NCBI GenBank assembly: GCA_020073705.1 | Contig: JAIQES010000011.1 | Location: 22,280 to 86,279 of the forward strand | Source: Terriglobia bacterium | GTDB taxonomy: Bacteria > Acidobacteriota > Terriglobia > Acidiferrales > UBA7541 | DNA: 64,000 bases | Direction of reading: 5' to 3' | Shown here: positions 50,416-58,512 of the stretch, in pieces | Layout: each line of letters begins with the position of its first letter | How positions within the stretch are numbered: position 1 is the stretch's first letter | Made by a program: the position numbers and the translations under genes | Notes under the pieces: generated by a model | Told to the model about the DNA's origin: nothing | Database searches by the model: none | Seen by the model: only the letters and a program-made list of their open reading frames with translations

Positions 50416-51522
50416 TTATTGTTGGGGTTGAGGCGGCGGCAGGGGAGGAAGCAATGGTGGATCCTGTTCGTTGGATTTAGGCTGTTCATGTTCATTGGAT
50501 TGAGGTTGCTCATTCGATTGGGGCTGTGCCTGCGCCTTCTGCATGTTTGCCTGCAACATCCCTCGAGTCTTACGAGCTTGATCGGCCTCGGGGCCCACTG
50601 GCACGAGTTTGATGTAGCTGTCGAGATCTTTCAGGAGCGCGGCGTAGTCGCGCCGTTGGATATGGATGTTTGCCAGGACCAGGTAGATTTGAGGATTATC
50701 AGGCTTCAAATCACGAGCCTGAATCGCGCTCTTTTCGGCCTCCTCTGGTTGCTTGAGCGCCGAAAGCGCTCGCGCCAGCTCGAAGTGGCCATCCCATGAG
50801 GCCGCGTCGATCGCGACTCCCCGGCGAGAAAGAGTCTCGGCTTCCAAATGTCGGTTGGTGTTGTTGAGCAGTGCAGCAAGCTGGAAAAGAGCCTCAGGAT
50901 ATTGACCCGAGCTGAGCTCAACGGATTTGCGCATTGATTCTTCGGCAGCGGCGATCTCTTTCAAATTGAAGTATGCGCCCCCTTCCTCCGCGTAGGCTTC
51001 GTAGAAATTCGGGAAATCCTTGATGGCATGTTGAAACTGGGTGATCGCCCCTCGATAATCCGATTTCGAATAGAGCAGGTAGAGGCCTCTCTCAAATTCT
51101 TCACGCGCCTTACGTGGGGCGCTAAGCAAATGGACAGAGACGGACCCCTGGGAGCTTGTGCTCGCCACAGTCGTCGACCTGCGCAGGAAAATGGAGAAAC
51201 CTTGCAGTTTGGAGTTGAAGACCGAGACCGTATCCCGGAAAGGCTGGTAATCCGGCAATACGATTTCAATTGTATAGTCCCCCTTGGGAACCCCGGAGAA
51301 TTCGAAATCGCCATTTCCGCCTGTGAACGTCGTCTTTACAAGGATTCCCGTCGATTGCTTCAGGTCCACGCGAATATTTTCCAGGGTGTGCTGGTCATAA
51401 TCATCGCGGACCGTGCCTTCGATACTAAAAGTGTGGCGTGAAAAAGGCCGGGTCTGTCCCGAGCTAGGCAGCACGCCGGCAATCATCATCAGGAGAAAAC
51501 CCACTGCACGGCGAAAGGACAT
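50416..51522 (-). CDS. TPR protein with N-terminal carboxypeptidase-regulatory-like domain
   Basis: Cna_B-like GTVRDDYDQHTLENIRVDLKQSTG...; repeated TPR units; Gln/Pro-rich tail. Confidence 0.8.
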   Translation of the reverse strand: MSFRRAVGFLLMMIAGVLPSSGQTRPFSRHTFSIEGTVRDDYDQHTLENIRVDLKQSTGILVKTTFTGGNGDFEFSGVPKGDYTIEIVLPDYQPFRDTVSVFNSKLQGFSIFLRRSTTVASTSSQGSVSVHLLSAPRKAREEFERGLYLLYSKSDYRGAITQFQHAIKDFPNFYEAYAEEGGAYFNLKEIAAAEESMRKSVELSSGQYPEALFQLAALLNNTNRHLEAETLSRRGVAIDAASWDGHFELARALSALKQPEEAEKSAIQARDLKPDNPQIYLVLANIHIQRRDYAALLKDLDSYIKLVPVGPEADQARKTRGMLQANMQKAQAQPQSNEQPQSNEHEQPKSNEQDPPLLPPLPPPQPQQ

Positions 51523-51723
51523 CGATACCTCCGATGCGCGGGAAGATGTCTAATTCTAGCACGTCCGAAACCAGGCGGCGCGATGGGGAGGGTGTTGTTG
51601 TTGGGATTATCCTGAGTGAAGGGATTTCCGGGGAAATGAGGGTAACTGATAGAAAATTCTTGTTGTTGTGGGAGTTTTGCCGGTGGTGGGATTTCGCGGA
51701 TTCTTTTGGAGTAGGCGCTAAAG

Positions 51724-51893
51724 TGTCCGTTGGAAGTTATTGATTCTACGTGCGGAGAGGCACGAAATCACCAAATCCAACGGACAGGCCACAAAAAGCG
51801 AAGGGGATTCGCCGTAAGGCACTGATTCGGCGGGAATAATCCAACGGACACGCCGCGAAAATCCGTCAAATCCAACAGCCAATCCAACGGACA
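51724..51893. repeat. Cluster of TCCAACGGACA sites: 51724..51734 (inverted), 51776..51786, 51840..51850, 51883..51893, plus degenerate TCCAAC at 51871
   Basis: Exact 11-mer read directly four times in 170 bp between the last element gene and the flank. Confidence 0.9.
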
Positions 51894-51899
51894 CGGTTT

Positions 51900-52193
51900 T
51901 TAGATTGGCCTGATTCCGAAACGCCTACCCGTAAAGGCTTTACTCAATCGATCAAGCGACATATCGACCACTTCGTCCATCCGATCATCATCTTCATTAT
52001 GGTCGATCAATTCCCGATATTTTTCGGCATACTGTTTTAGAATCTCGAAGGCAGCTTGCAAATGAGGCCGCAGCTCATCGGCAAGGATCACCTCTTTATC
52101 CTCGGGAATCCACTTATGAACGCAACAAACAAGCATAGCGATCTCTTCAGCCGCAGCATGAAGATCGTCCAACACAAACGGCCTGCCTCTCAT
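51900..52193 (-). CDS. Hypothetical protein of Mu-like element
   Basis: MRGRPFVLDDLHAAAEEIAMLVCCVHKWIPEDKE...; last gene of leftward operon. Confidence 0.6.
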   Translation of the reverse strand: MRGRPFVLDDLHAAAEEIAMLVCCVHKWIPEDKEVILADELRPHLQAAFEILKQYAEKYRELIDHNEDDDRMDEVVDMSLDRLSKAFTGRRFGIRPI

Positions 52194-52201
52194 GTTTCCC
52201 C

Positions 52202-52711
52202 CTATCCGGCGCGCCGAAGCATCGCCTTGAGCGCCCAGCGCACGCGGTTGCAATCGGACATCGTACGCAACCTCGGATCGGGACGCTGGCCCACCGGTGA
52301 ACTGCGCGATCTTAGCCAATTCTCGAAATCTTCCTCTGTCATTCCGACGTATTTCCGAAGCTGTTGAACCTCTTCGATGTCGCCAGGCGTGGCGATCATC
52401 TCGATTTTGACGGGGCGATTCTTCCGCCCGTGAGTACCAAACGCCAGCGCCGCATGACGGTCGCGCGGACGCCGCCAGGCCGGTTTAACTTCCTGGCCGA
52501 GCGCCAGCTTCAGCATCTCGATCAATCGCGCAGCTTCGCCGCCATGCAGTTCCTTGAAACTAGTGACTGCTCGGCCCACATTCTGCGACGCCCACGACAG
52601 CCGCTCGGCGCGCAGATCGCCGCCCGACACATCGAGAAAGCGACGCGCGTATGCACTGAAGAGAGTTTGCAATGCTCGCATCTGCGACGGTGAAATCGTC
52701 TCAGCGATCAT
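52202..52711 (-). CDS. GemA-like (Mu gp16 type) regulatory protein
   Basis: C-terminal YVGMTEEDFENWLRSRSSPVG...LRTMSDCNRVRWALKAM resembles GemA/DUF1018; position next to MuB. Confidence 0.55.
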   Translation of the reverse strand: MIAETISPSQMRALQTLFSAYARRFLDVSGGDLRAERLSWASQNVGRAVTSFKELHGGEAARLIEMLKLALGQEVKPAWRRPRDRHAALAFGTHGRKNRPVKIEMIATPGDIEEVQQLRKYVGMTEEDFENWLRSRSSPVGQRPDPRLRTMSDCNRVRWALKAMLRRAG

Positions 52712-53684
52712 TTTCTTGCACCTTCTCCTGTTCGATTGCAAAGAACAGATTCCGCGCGGACAGGTACGAGGTATCGCGTTTTCGGTAATCGCGCACCCGG
52801 CAATAGTTCGCCAGTTCCTTCACTTTCTTTTCGGTAAGTGATCCCACTTCACTGACCCAAATCTCCCGCAGTTCATCTTCACTCAGCCCCTCCAGTTCAA
52901 TGAACTTCTGTAGCCGCGAGCGCCATTGCTCCAACTCCAATTGTTCAAACTTGCGGCGCAGATTGTGAGTCCCGGCGAAGAGCAGCCCGAAATAAGGTGG
53001 CTGATCGAGCAATTCACGGACCGTCTCCAACCCGTCATCGTCGAGGTGCTGGCCTTCGTCGATTATCAGAAGCACACGCCTAGCGGCGAAGTAGTGCCGC
53101 AGCTTTCGGATTCTCTCACCTATAAATCCGCGCGGCATGATCCCAGCTTCCATCGAGATTTCCGTGAGCAGATCGCGGCGGCTCATGCGTGGACGGCAGT
53201 ACACGTAAAGTGCGCGGCGCGCGCGGCCATTCTTCTCCGCATCCGAGGCTTCAAGCTCCGCACACAAGCTCAGCAGCAGCCGCGTCTTTTGCGTTCCGGG
53301 AGGGCCATCAACGCAATACGCCCAGCCGCGATCCAGCGCCTTGAAAAAGGCGCGGCGCACCTTGCGATAGCTCTCCGTCCGGTAAGTCTTGCCCTGCATG
53401 TGGCGCTCCAGGGCGGTTGGATTCGCGTCCATCAGCTCAACGAGCGCGGCGCGGATCGCGCGGGTCTCATCACCCTTCTTCGTGCCTGGATAACATCCGC
53501 GCCGGTAGAGATTCACCGAAGAACGCGCATAACTGCGCCCGTCAGCTTTCGGAATGGCGTCAGCAATATCGGCGTCATTCCAGCCGGTCTGTATCATCCA
53601 CCGCTCCAGCCGCGCGCGAACTGCCACATCATCGGGCAGCTTCAATTCGGCCAAGCGAGTTTTGTCGTCCAGCGAAAGCGCCAT
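52701..53684 (-). CDS. MuB-like AAA+ ATPase transposition target protein
   Basis: Walker A VDGPPGTQKTRLL; Walker B VLLIIDEGQHL; N-terminal HTH-like region; directly follows transposase. Confidence 0.88.
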   Translation of the reverse strand: MALSLDDKTRLAELKLPDDVAVRARLERWMIQTGWNDADIADAIPKADGRSYARSSVNLYRRGCYPGTKKGDETRAIRAALVELMDANPTALERHMQGKTYRTESYRKVRRAFFKALDRGWAYCVDGPPGTQKTRLLLSLCAELEASDAEKNGRARRALYVYCRPRMSRRDLLTEISMEAGIMPRGFIGERIRKLRHYFAARRVLLIIDEGQHLDDDGLETVRELLDQPPYFGLLFAGTHNLRRKFEQLELEQWRSRLQKFIELEGLSEDELREIWVSEVGSLTEKKVKELANYCRVRDYRKRDTSYLSARNLFFAIEQEKVQENDR

Positions 53685-53685
53685 A

Positions 53686-55584
53686 TCAGTTCACCTTGCG
53701 AAACCGTTCAATGAAATCTTCCGCACATTCCCGTGGGGCAGCAGCGGCGGCTCGCCGAGGCAGCGACAGAGGCGGCGCGGGCGGCTGGATTCCGCCGCGC
53801 CGTTCCAGTAGCGTGATCTCTGAAGGCACGCCGGAAAGCGCGCGCTCCGCCAGTTCCCTGCCCGCGTTATATAGTCTGGCGCGCTGCCGAAAGATTCCCT
53901 TTATCTCATCCTCCGACCTTGGAGCTTGCGCGGCCAGTTCGTCTGAAACAAGGCGCGCCACAAGCCGCCCGCTGGGCGCATCCTCGAAGGCCAGCGCGTA
54001 ACTCGGATCGTTGGGATCGCAATGCACGGCCAGCGTTTTGCCGTTTGCCCAATGCATCGCCGCCTGGCTATCGGTGTCTTGGAGCGCGGCGGAATAGGAG
54101 ACATTATTGAGTTGTACCTTGCAGTTCGAAACGATGCGCTTTTCCACAGCCCAGAAGAGCGGTTCCAACTTCTCCATGTCGGGAATCTGGCGCTCCGCGG
54201 CCGGCAACAATTCATCGAGCACTTCCATCGGCGGGCGTTTCTTCATTCCGCGCCCATCGTGCGGCCTATCGTGGTTGAATTCGTACAGCCATCGCGCGTG
54301 CATCTGCATGAAACGTGACGCCGCATAGAACGGGGATTCGCGGCGCTTCCCGGCTAGAAATTCCTTGTGCTGCTTCTCCTGTTCGCGGCAGAAATCGGGG
54401 CGCTCGCCGGGCTTCGATCCGGTATAACCGTGCCTCAAAAACAATGCCTGGTCGAATTCCTCACTGACAATCGAAAAATGAGATTCGATCTGCTTCGCTT
54501 GCGGATGGCGCGGCGTGCAATAGCGGACCTCGATGCCCAGCCGGGCCAGTAATCCGGGCATACGGTTTTCCTCTTCGGCAACGACGTTGCGTTCCGCTCT
54601 CGAGCCCACTTTGCGAAAATCTTTGCCGTTGTCGCAGTAGAAACTTTCCGGCATTCCGAATCGGCTGATACCCTGGCGCAGCGCTGTTGCTATGGTCTTC
54701 CAGCTCGGGTTTACGCTCCAGACCGAGCCAACAATCACCCGCGTACGCATGTCCTGAACTGCCGTCTCATACAGGCGGATCGCGGCCAGTTCTCCCGCTT
54801 CAGGGAAGAAGTCATTCATAACCAGAACGTCATAGATGCGATGATCGCCAACCCACATCTCGTTTGGGCGCGTATACTCTCCGCGTCCAGTAGTCAAGTA
54901 GGGCGCGTGCTTCGCCATCCATCGCTGCTTCGGTGCGCGCGCGATATCGAGAGCTGAAAGAGAAATTTCGTTTGCCAGAAACCTGCTGATTGCGTCGCGA
55001 CTGGGCGGCTGCGAGCCATCATCGCAGGGGAGCAGCGGCCCGCCCCACTCGCGCCTGATCGTACGGGTGATAGCAGCAATGCTGCCCAACTCATATAGCT
55101 TGGCGGTCGCAAATTTCCGAAGTTGCGGATGATCCTTGAACCTGCGCGTGCATCCGCGATCCTTGCGCGGCACAGGGGCCAGCGCGTTCGGGCCACCTTT
55201 TTTCCATAGGCCATATAAGCGCCATACATTAGCTTCCGAAATGTTAACCTGCGTGGCGATCTGAGCGGCCAGCGCGGAACGTCCGTGTTGGCAGTCCATC
55301 AGAGGCGCGAGGATTTTCATTCTATCGTCCACGACTTTTTGCTGTTCCTCAGTGAGATGAACGGGACCAGGCTTGGCATTCGCGGACGCCATCGAAGCCA
55401 TTAGAAGACCTGCCTTCGATTGATGTCCAGCCGGAACCAAGTATTCACGCTCCAGTTTACCGTTTGAAGACGGTTTGCCATTGCGCCATCGCCAGTGTTC
55501 TCGTTTAACTTTCCGCCTGATTGTGCGCACAGCGCATTCGAACGCCTTTGCCAGATCGCGGCAGTTGGCCCATGTTTCGGTCAT
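53686..55584 (-). CDS. MuA-like DDE transposase
   Basis: Integrase core with MWVGDHRIYDVLV (D), FYCDNGKDF (D), PQAKQIESHFSIV (E); N-terminal DNA-binding region; C-terminal Mu-type beta-barrel. Confidence 0.92.
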   Translation of the reverse strand: MTETWANCRDLAKAFECAVRTIRRKVKREHWRWRNGKPSSNGKLEREYLVPAGHQSKAGLLMASMASANAKPGPVHLTEEQQKVVDDRMKILAPLMDCQHGRSALAAQIATQVNISEANVWRLYGLWKKGGPNALAPVPRKDRGCTRRFKDHPQLRKFATAKLYELGSIAAITRTIRREWGGPLLPCDDGSQPPSRDAISRFLANEISLSALDIARAPKQRWMAKHAPYLTTGRGEYTRPNEMWVGDHRIYDVLVMNDFFPEAGELAAIRLYETAVQDMRTRVIVGSVWSVNPSWKTIATALRQGISRFGMPESFYCDNGKDFRKVGSRAERNVVAEEENRMPGLLARLGIEVRYCTPRHPQAKQIESHFSIVSEEFDQALFLRHGYTGSKPGERPDFCREQEKQHKEFLAGKRRESPFYAASRFMQMHARWLYEFNHDRPHDGRGMKKRPPMEVLDELLPAAERQIPDMEKLEPLFWAVEKRIVSNCKVQLNNVSYSAALQDTDSQAAMHWANGKTLAVHCDPNDPSYALAFEDAPSGRLVARLVSDELAAQAPRSEDEIKGIFRQRARLYNAGRELAERALSGVPSEITLLERRGGIQPPAPPLSLPRRAAAAAPRECAEDFIERFRKVN

Positions 55585-55823
55585 GGCCGCACCTTTATTC
55601 TGTGAGTGAACAAATCAGAGCGCAGCCGATCTCGAAGATTTTGAACACCGCCAGCGCGATATCGCGCAATCCATCGCCAGAGTGTGCGCACGGAAGGCCC
55701 ACGTCGCCGCGCCATGCGATCCACGCGCTTATTAAGGGTCAGCGTCCGCTTTCCCGTGAGAAGTGCGCGCAGAACGGAGATGCGTGTCTGGAGCGAGTAC
55801 GCTTTTGCCTTCATGCCTCGCAT
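55581..55823 (-). CDS. Small HTH DNA-binding protein (helix-turn-helix, transposase-accessory)
   Basis: LNKRVDRMARRRGPSVRTLWRWIARYRAGGVQNLRDR; ATGA overlap with transposase gene. Confidence 0.6.
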   Translation of the reverse strand: MRGMKAKAYSLQTRISVLRALLTGKRTLTLNKRVDRMARRRGPSVRTLWRWIARYRAGGVQNLRDRLRSDLFTHRIKVRP

Positions 55824-55825
55824 GG

Positions 55826-56185
55826 CTATTTTATTCTCGCGCTCCGGCGACGTTTGCCCGCTCGGAGCGCCCGCTCTGTCGCTTCGCTGAGTGTTGAGTG
55901 CGCAACTTCACCGAGGGCAAGTAAATCGACCAGACGTGCTGAGAGAAGATGTCGCTGCAACTCATCGTTACCCACGATTTGACAGAAGGGTTCGACGAAT
56001 TCCGCAGGGAACCGCGTCTGCTTGTTGGCAAAAGAGGTGAAGCCATATAAACTTTGGGCCGTCACCCGCTGGCCGGTGAGAGCAGTCAATTCTTCGGCGA
56101 TCTGCGCCCGCGACTTGGGGCATTTTCTTATGAGTATCGTAATCAGGTTGCGGAGAGTTAGTTGTGATGGGTTCAGTTTTTGCAT
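55826..56185 (-). CDS. Phage-type regulatory protein (CII-like) of Mu-like element
   Basis: MQKLNPSQLTLRNLITILIRKCPKSRAQIAEELTALTGQRVTAQSLYGFTS. Confidence 0.5.
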   Translation of the reverse strand: MQKLNPSQLTLRNLITILIRKCPKSRAQIAEELTALTGQRVTAQSLYGFTSFANKQTRFPAEFVEPFCQIVGNDELQRHLLSARLVDLLALGEVAHSTLSEATERALRAGKRRRSARIK

Positions 56186-56250
56186 CTGAGGACCCCCGAA
56201 ATATCCGTGCATTTTGGTATTGCGTGTCACAAGCGAAACAATTATCGTCC

Positions 56251-56263
56251 TATGTGAAACATA
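56251..56263. promoter_or_regulatory. Candidate operator TATGT-GAA-ACATA overlapping the repressor start codon in the divergent intergenic region
   Basis: 5-bp-arm inverted repeat read directly; sits between divergent regulators. Confidence 0.35.
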
Positions 56264-56814
56264 TGTCAATAGAAAAAAAAGGCAAAGGCTCTAAGCCCTC
56301 CGAAATGATTAGGGGTCTGCGAAAAGCTCTCTGGATGAAGCAAGATGCGTTCGCGAGGGCTCTAGGTATCGCGCGATCATTGGTGGCAACCTGTGAGGCG
56401 GATCACCGAATCCCTACCACGGACATGTATCTGCGACTGGGAAACTTCGCTGTAGATAAGAAATTTTATTTCGATGCAATTTGGTTTTGGGAGCAGGCGG
56501 GGCTCGACTCCTCTCGCATACTGGCTGTTGCTGGTCACATTTTGCGAGAGCGCGGACTCCACCTTTCACCCGAGCAGCTCGTATATGTACCTCAAATGGA
56601 ATTTCCAGGTCACGAAGTCGATCTGGAAACCGCTGCTCGAATTCTGGCCGTGTCCACCCAAGACGTCTTAAGACTTGCGCGCCGTGGCGAGGTCACGAGT
56701 CGCCGCTTAGGAAAGTTTCCTACCTTCGACTTTACCTCTATTGCGAAATACGTGACACGGAGAAGGGAATTGACAGAGAGAAAAGAGTCGAAGAAGAGAA
56801 GACGGCATCCTTGA
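56263..56814 (+). CDS. XRE-family HTH regulator fused to excisionase/MerR-type HTH domain (candidate element repressor)
   Basis: EMIRGLRKALWMKQDAFARALGIARSLVATCEADHRIP (XRE); VDLETAARILAVSTQDVLRLARRGEVTSRRLGK (excisionase type). Confidence 0.72.
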   Translation: MSIEKKGKGSKPSEMIRGLRKALWMKQDAFARALGIARSLVATCEADHRIPTTDMYLRLGNFAVDKKFYFDAIWFWEQAGLDSSRILAVAGHILRERGLHLSPEQLVYVPQMEFPGHEVDLETAARILAVSTQDVLRLARRGEVTSRRLGKFPTFDFTSIAKYVTRRRELTERKESKKRRRHP

Positions 56815-57005
56815 TGTCAGATCGGCGGGTCAGCGTAGCCACAGCCGCGCGCATTCTGAGCACTTCACGCTGTACCGTTTTACGGCTGATCGCGCATGGT
56901 GATCTCCGGGCGCGGCGGCGCGGCCTTCGCGGCTGGTATCACGTTGATCGCGATTCACTGGATAAGTTCATGGAAAGAATTCGCAAGAGTCTGGAGGACA
57001 AATGA
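56814..57005 (+). CDS. Excisionase/MerR-type HTH protein
   Basis: VSVATAARILSTSRCTVLRLIAHGDLRARRRGLRGWYHVDRDSLDKFME; TGATG overlap. Confidence 0.65.
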   Translation: MSDRRVSVATAARILSTSRCTVLRLIAHGDLRARRRGLRGWYHVDRDSLDKFMERIRKSLEDK

Positions 57006-57955
57006 AACGAGCGGAAGAGACGACACAGCAGATTGACGCGAAATTCAGTGCGCAAAGTAGAAAAAATTTGTTCCAGCAAGACTTGATTCAGAGCCGGATC
57101 AGGGATGTGCAGAATATCAGGAGTGTTGAGCAGCGAGAGATCGATGAACTCTCCGGGTATAGGAAAGACTGGCATGAGGCAAGCCTGAAGCCCAAAGGCG
57201 AGACGTTCATTCAATATGTGCATGACGCGGATGCCGATCTAAAGCGTCTGCGCGAGCGGACGCAGAGCTGTGATGAGCACATCGCCGAATTAGAAGCTGA
57301 AAAGGCCAAGCTGATTCCGAGTTCGGAGCAAGCACACGCTCGCGCGGAGCGGCAACAATTACTTGCATCTCTCGCTATTGAGCGGCTGGGAAAAGATCGC
57401 GAAATCGCAAAAGTCCTGGCCAATTTACGAAGCCTACTCGGAGAACGATCCGGCCTGACGGCGAAAATGATGGAAATCGTCCCGAGTATCGACTTCACCG
57501 TAGATGGGGACCTGGATGCGCGGCCCTTCAATGATCTGCTGGCGGCGCTGCCGTCCGATCTGGCTGGCGATAGTGAGCGCTGGCTGGATTGGTTTTTGGG
57601 ATCGAACAAAATTGCAAAGCCCTATGTCGTGCGTGACGAGCGCTTGGTGGTTGCCGAGACTCTCGCAAACGCCGGAATTTATCAGCGGGGCGAACGCATT
57701 GAACTCTCCGATGAACGAGCTGTCGAATTGTTGCGCGAGAATCGTCCCTCGACGGACACTGAAAAGCACTGGCGTCGCCTGCCTCCGAGCATCATAACTT
57801 TGGAAAACTACGAAGCGGCTTTAGCTTCGGCTGAGAAGGCGGGCTGTTCGGTGCAGGATTTGTGGGCGCAGGAAGATATTGCGCGCTTCCACGAGCAGGA
57901 CCGAGACTGGATCGAGCGCTTTCAGGGGCAGGCGAAGGCCCTGAGCCACAGATAA
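57002..57955 (+). CDS. Coiled-coil protein of unknown function
   Basis: Long ORF; Glu/Arg/Lys-rich heptad-like region in residues 20-150; ATGA overlap with upstream ORF. Confidence 0.7.
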   Translation: MKRAEETTQQIDAKFSAQSRKNLFQQDLIQSRIRDVQNIRSVEQREIDELSGYRKDWHEASLKPKGETFIQYVHDADADLKRLRERTQSCDEHIAELEAEKAKLIPSSEQAHARAERQQLLASLAIERLGKDREIAKVLANLRSLLGERSGLTAKMMEIVPSIDFTVDGDLDARPFNDLLAALPSDLAGDSERWLDWFLGSNKIAKPYVVRDERLVVAETLANAGIYQRGERIELSDERAVELLRENRPSTDTEKHWRRLPPSIITLENYEAALASAEKAGCSVQDLWAQEDIARFHEQDRDWIERFQGQAKALSHR

Positions 57956-57956
57956 C

Positions 57957-58511
57957 GTGATGGACTTTAACAATCGCGGGATCGAAATCGCCCGATATTC
58001 GGATGCAGTGCTCAATCGGGCGCGAGCGATCCGGCAGAAGAATCCCTCGGTCTCATTCGAACAAGCGTTCACCCAGGCACAGCAGGAACTTGGCGAGCCG
58101 CAGTTCGCCGAAAGGAATCATATGCAAGTCGATCCGAATTCCATCAAGTTGCGCGACCGCGCCCTTGAAATCCAGGAAACGAAGAAAATCACTTTTGGCG
58201 AAGCGCTGCGCCAGGCACGCGCGGAACGCGGACCGGAATTCTCCGAAAATAGAGGAGCGTCAGTCAATCCTGAATCGGTGAAACTGCGGGACCGCGCACT
58301 TGCCATCAAGGACGAAAATCCATCGTTGAACTTCGGCGAAGCGCTCCGTCATGCCCGCGCAGAACGCGGTCCACAATTCACTGAGGGCGGAACACCTGTC
58401 GATCCGCAATCGATTAAACTTCTCGATCTGGCGGTTGAGATAGCAAGGGAAAATCCGAAGATGCGATTCGGCGAAGCACTGCGCCAGGCACGTCTAGAAA
58501 TCGAGACCTAG
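57957..58511 (+). CDS. Tandem-repeat protein (four ~38-46 aa units)
   Basis: SIKLRDRALEIQETKKITFGEALRQARAERGPEF repeated with variation. Confidence 0.75.
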   Translation: MMDFNNRGIEIARYSDAVLNRARAIRQKNPSVSFEQAFTQAQQELGEPQFAERNHMQVDPNSIKLRDRALEIQETKKITFGEALRQARAERGPEFSENRGASVNPESVKLRDRALAIKDENPSLNFGEALRHARAERGPQFTEGGTPVDPQSIKLLDLAVEIARENPKMRFGEALRQARLEIET

Positions 58512-58512
58512 C

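Noticed and set aside
51534-51743. 69-aa plus ORF beginning ATGTCTAAT near the left flank as the displaced N-terminus of xseB
   Set aside because: Only MSN is shared with the xseB region; the remaining residues are not XseB-like and the ORF runs across the proposed element boundary.
56271-56282. A-rich run (GAAAAAAAAGG) near the repressor start as a programmed frameshift site
   Set aside because: No alternative-frame continuation that would make sense; downstream frame is fully coding without a shift.
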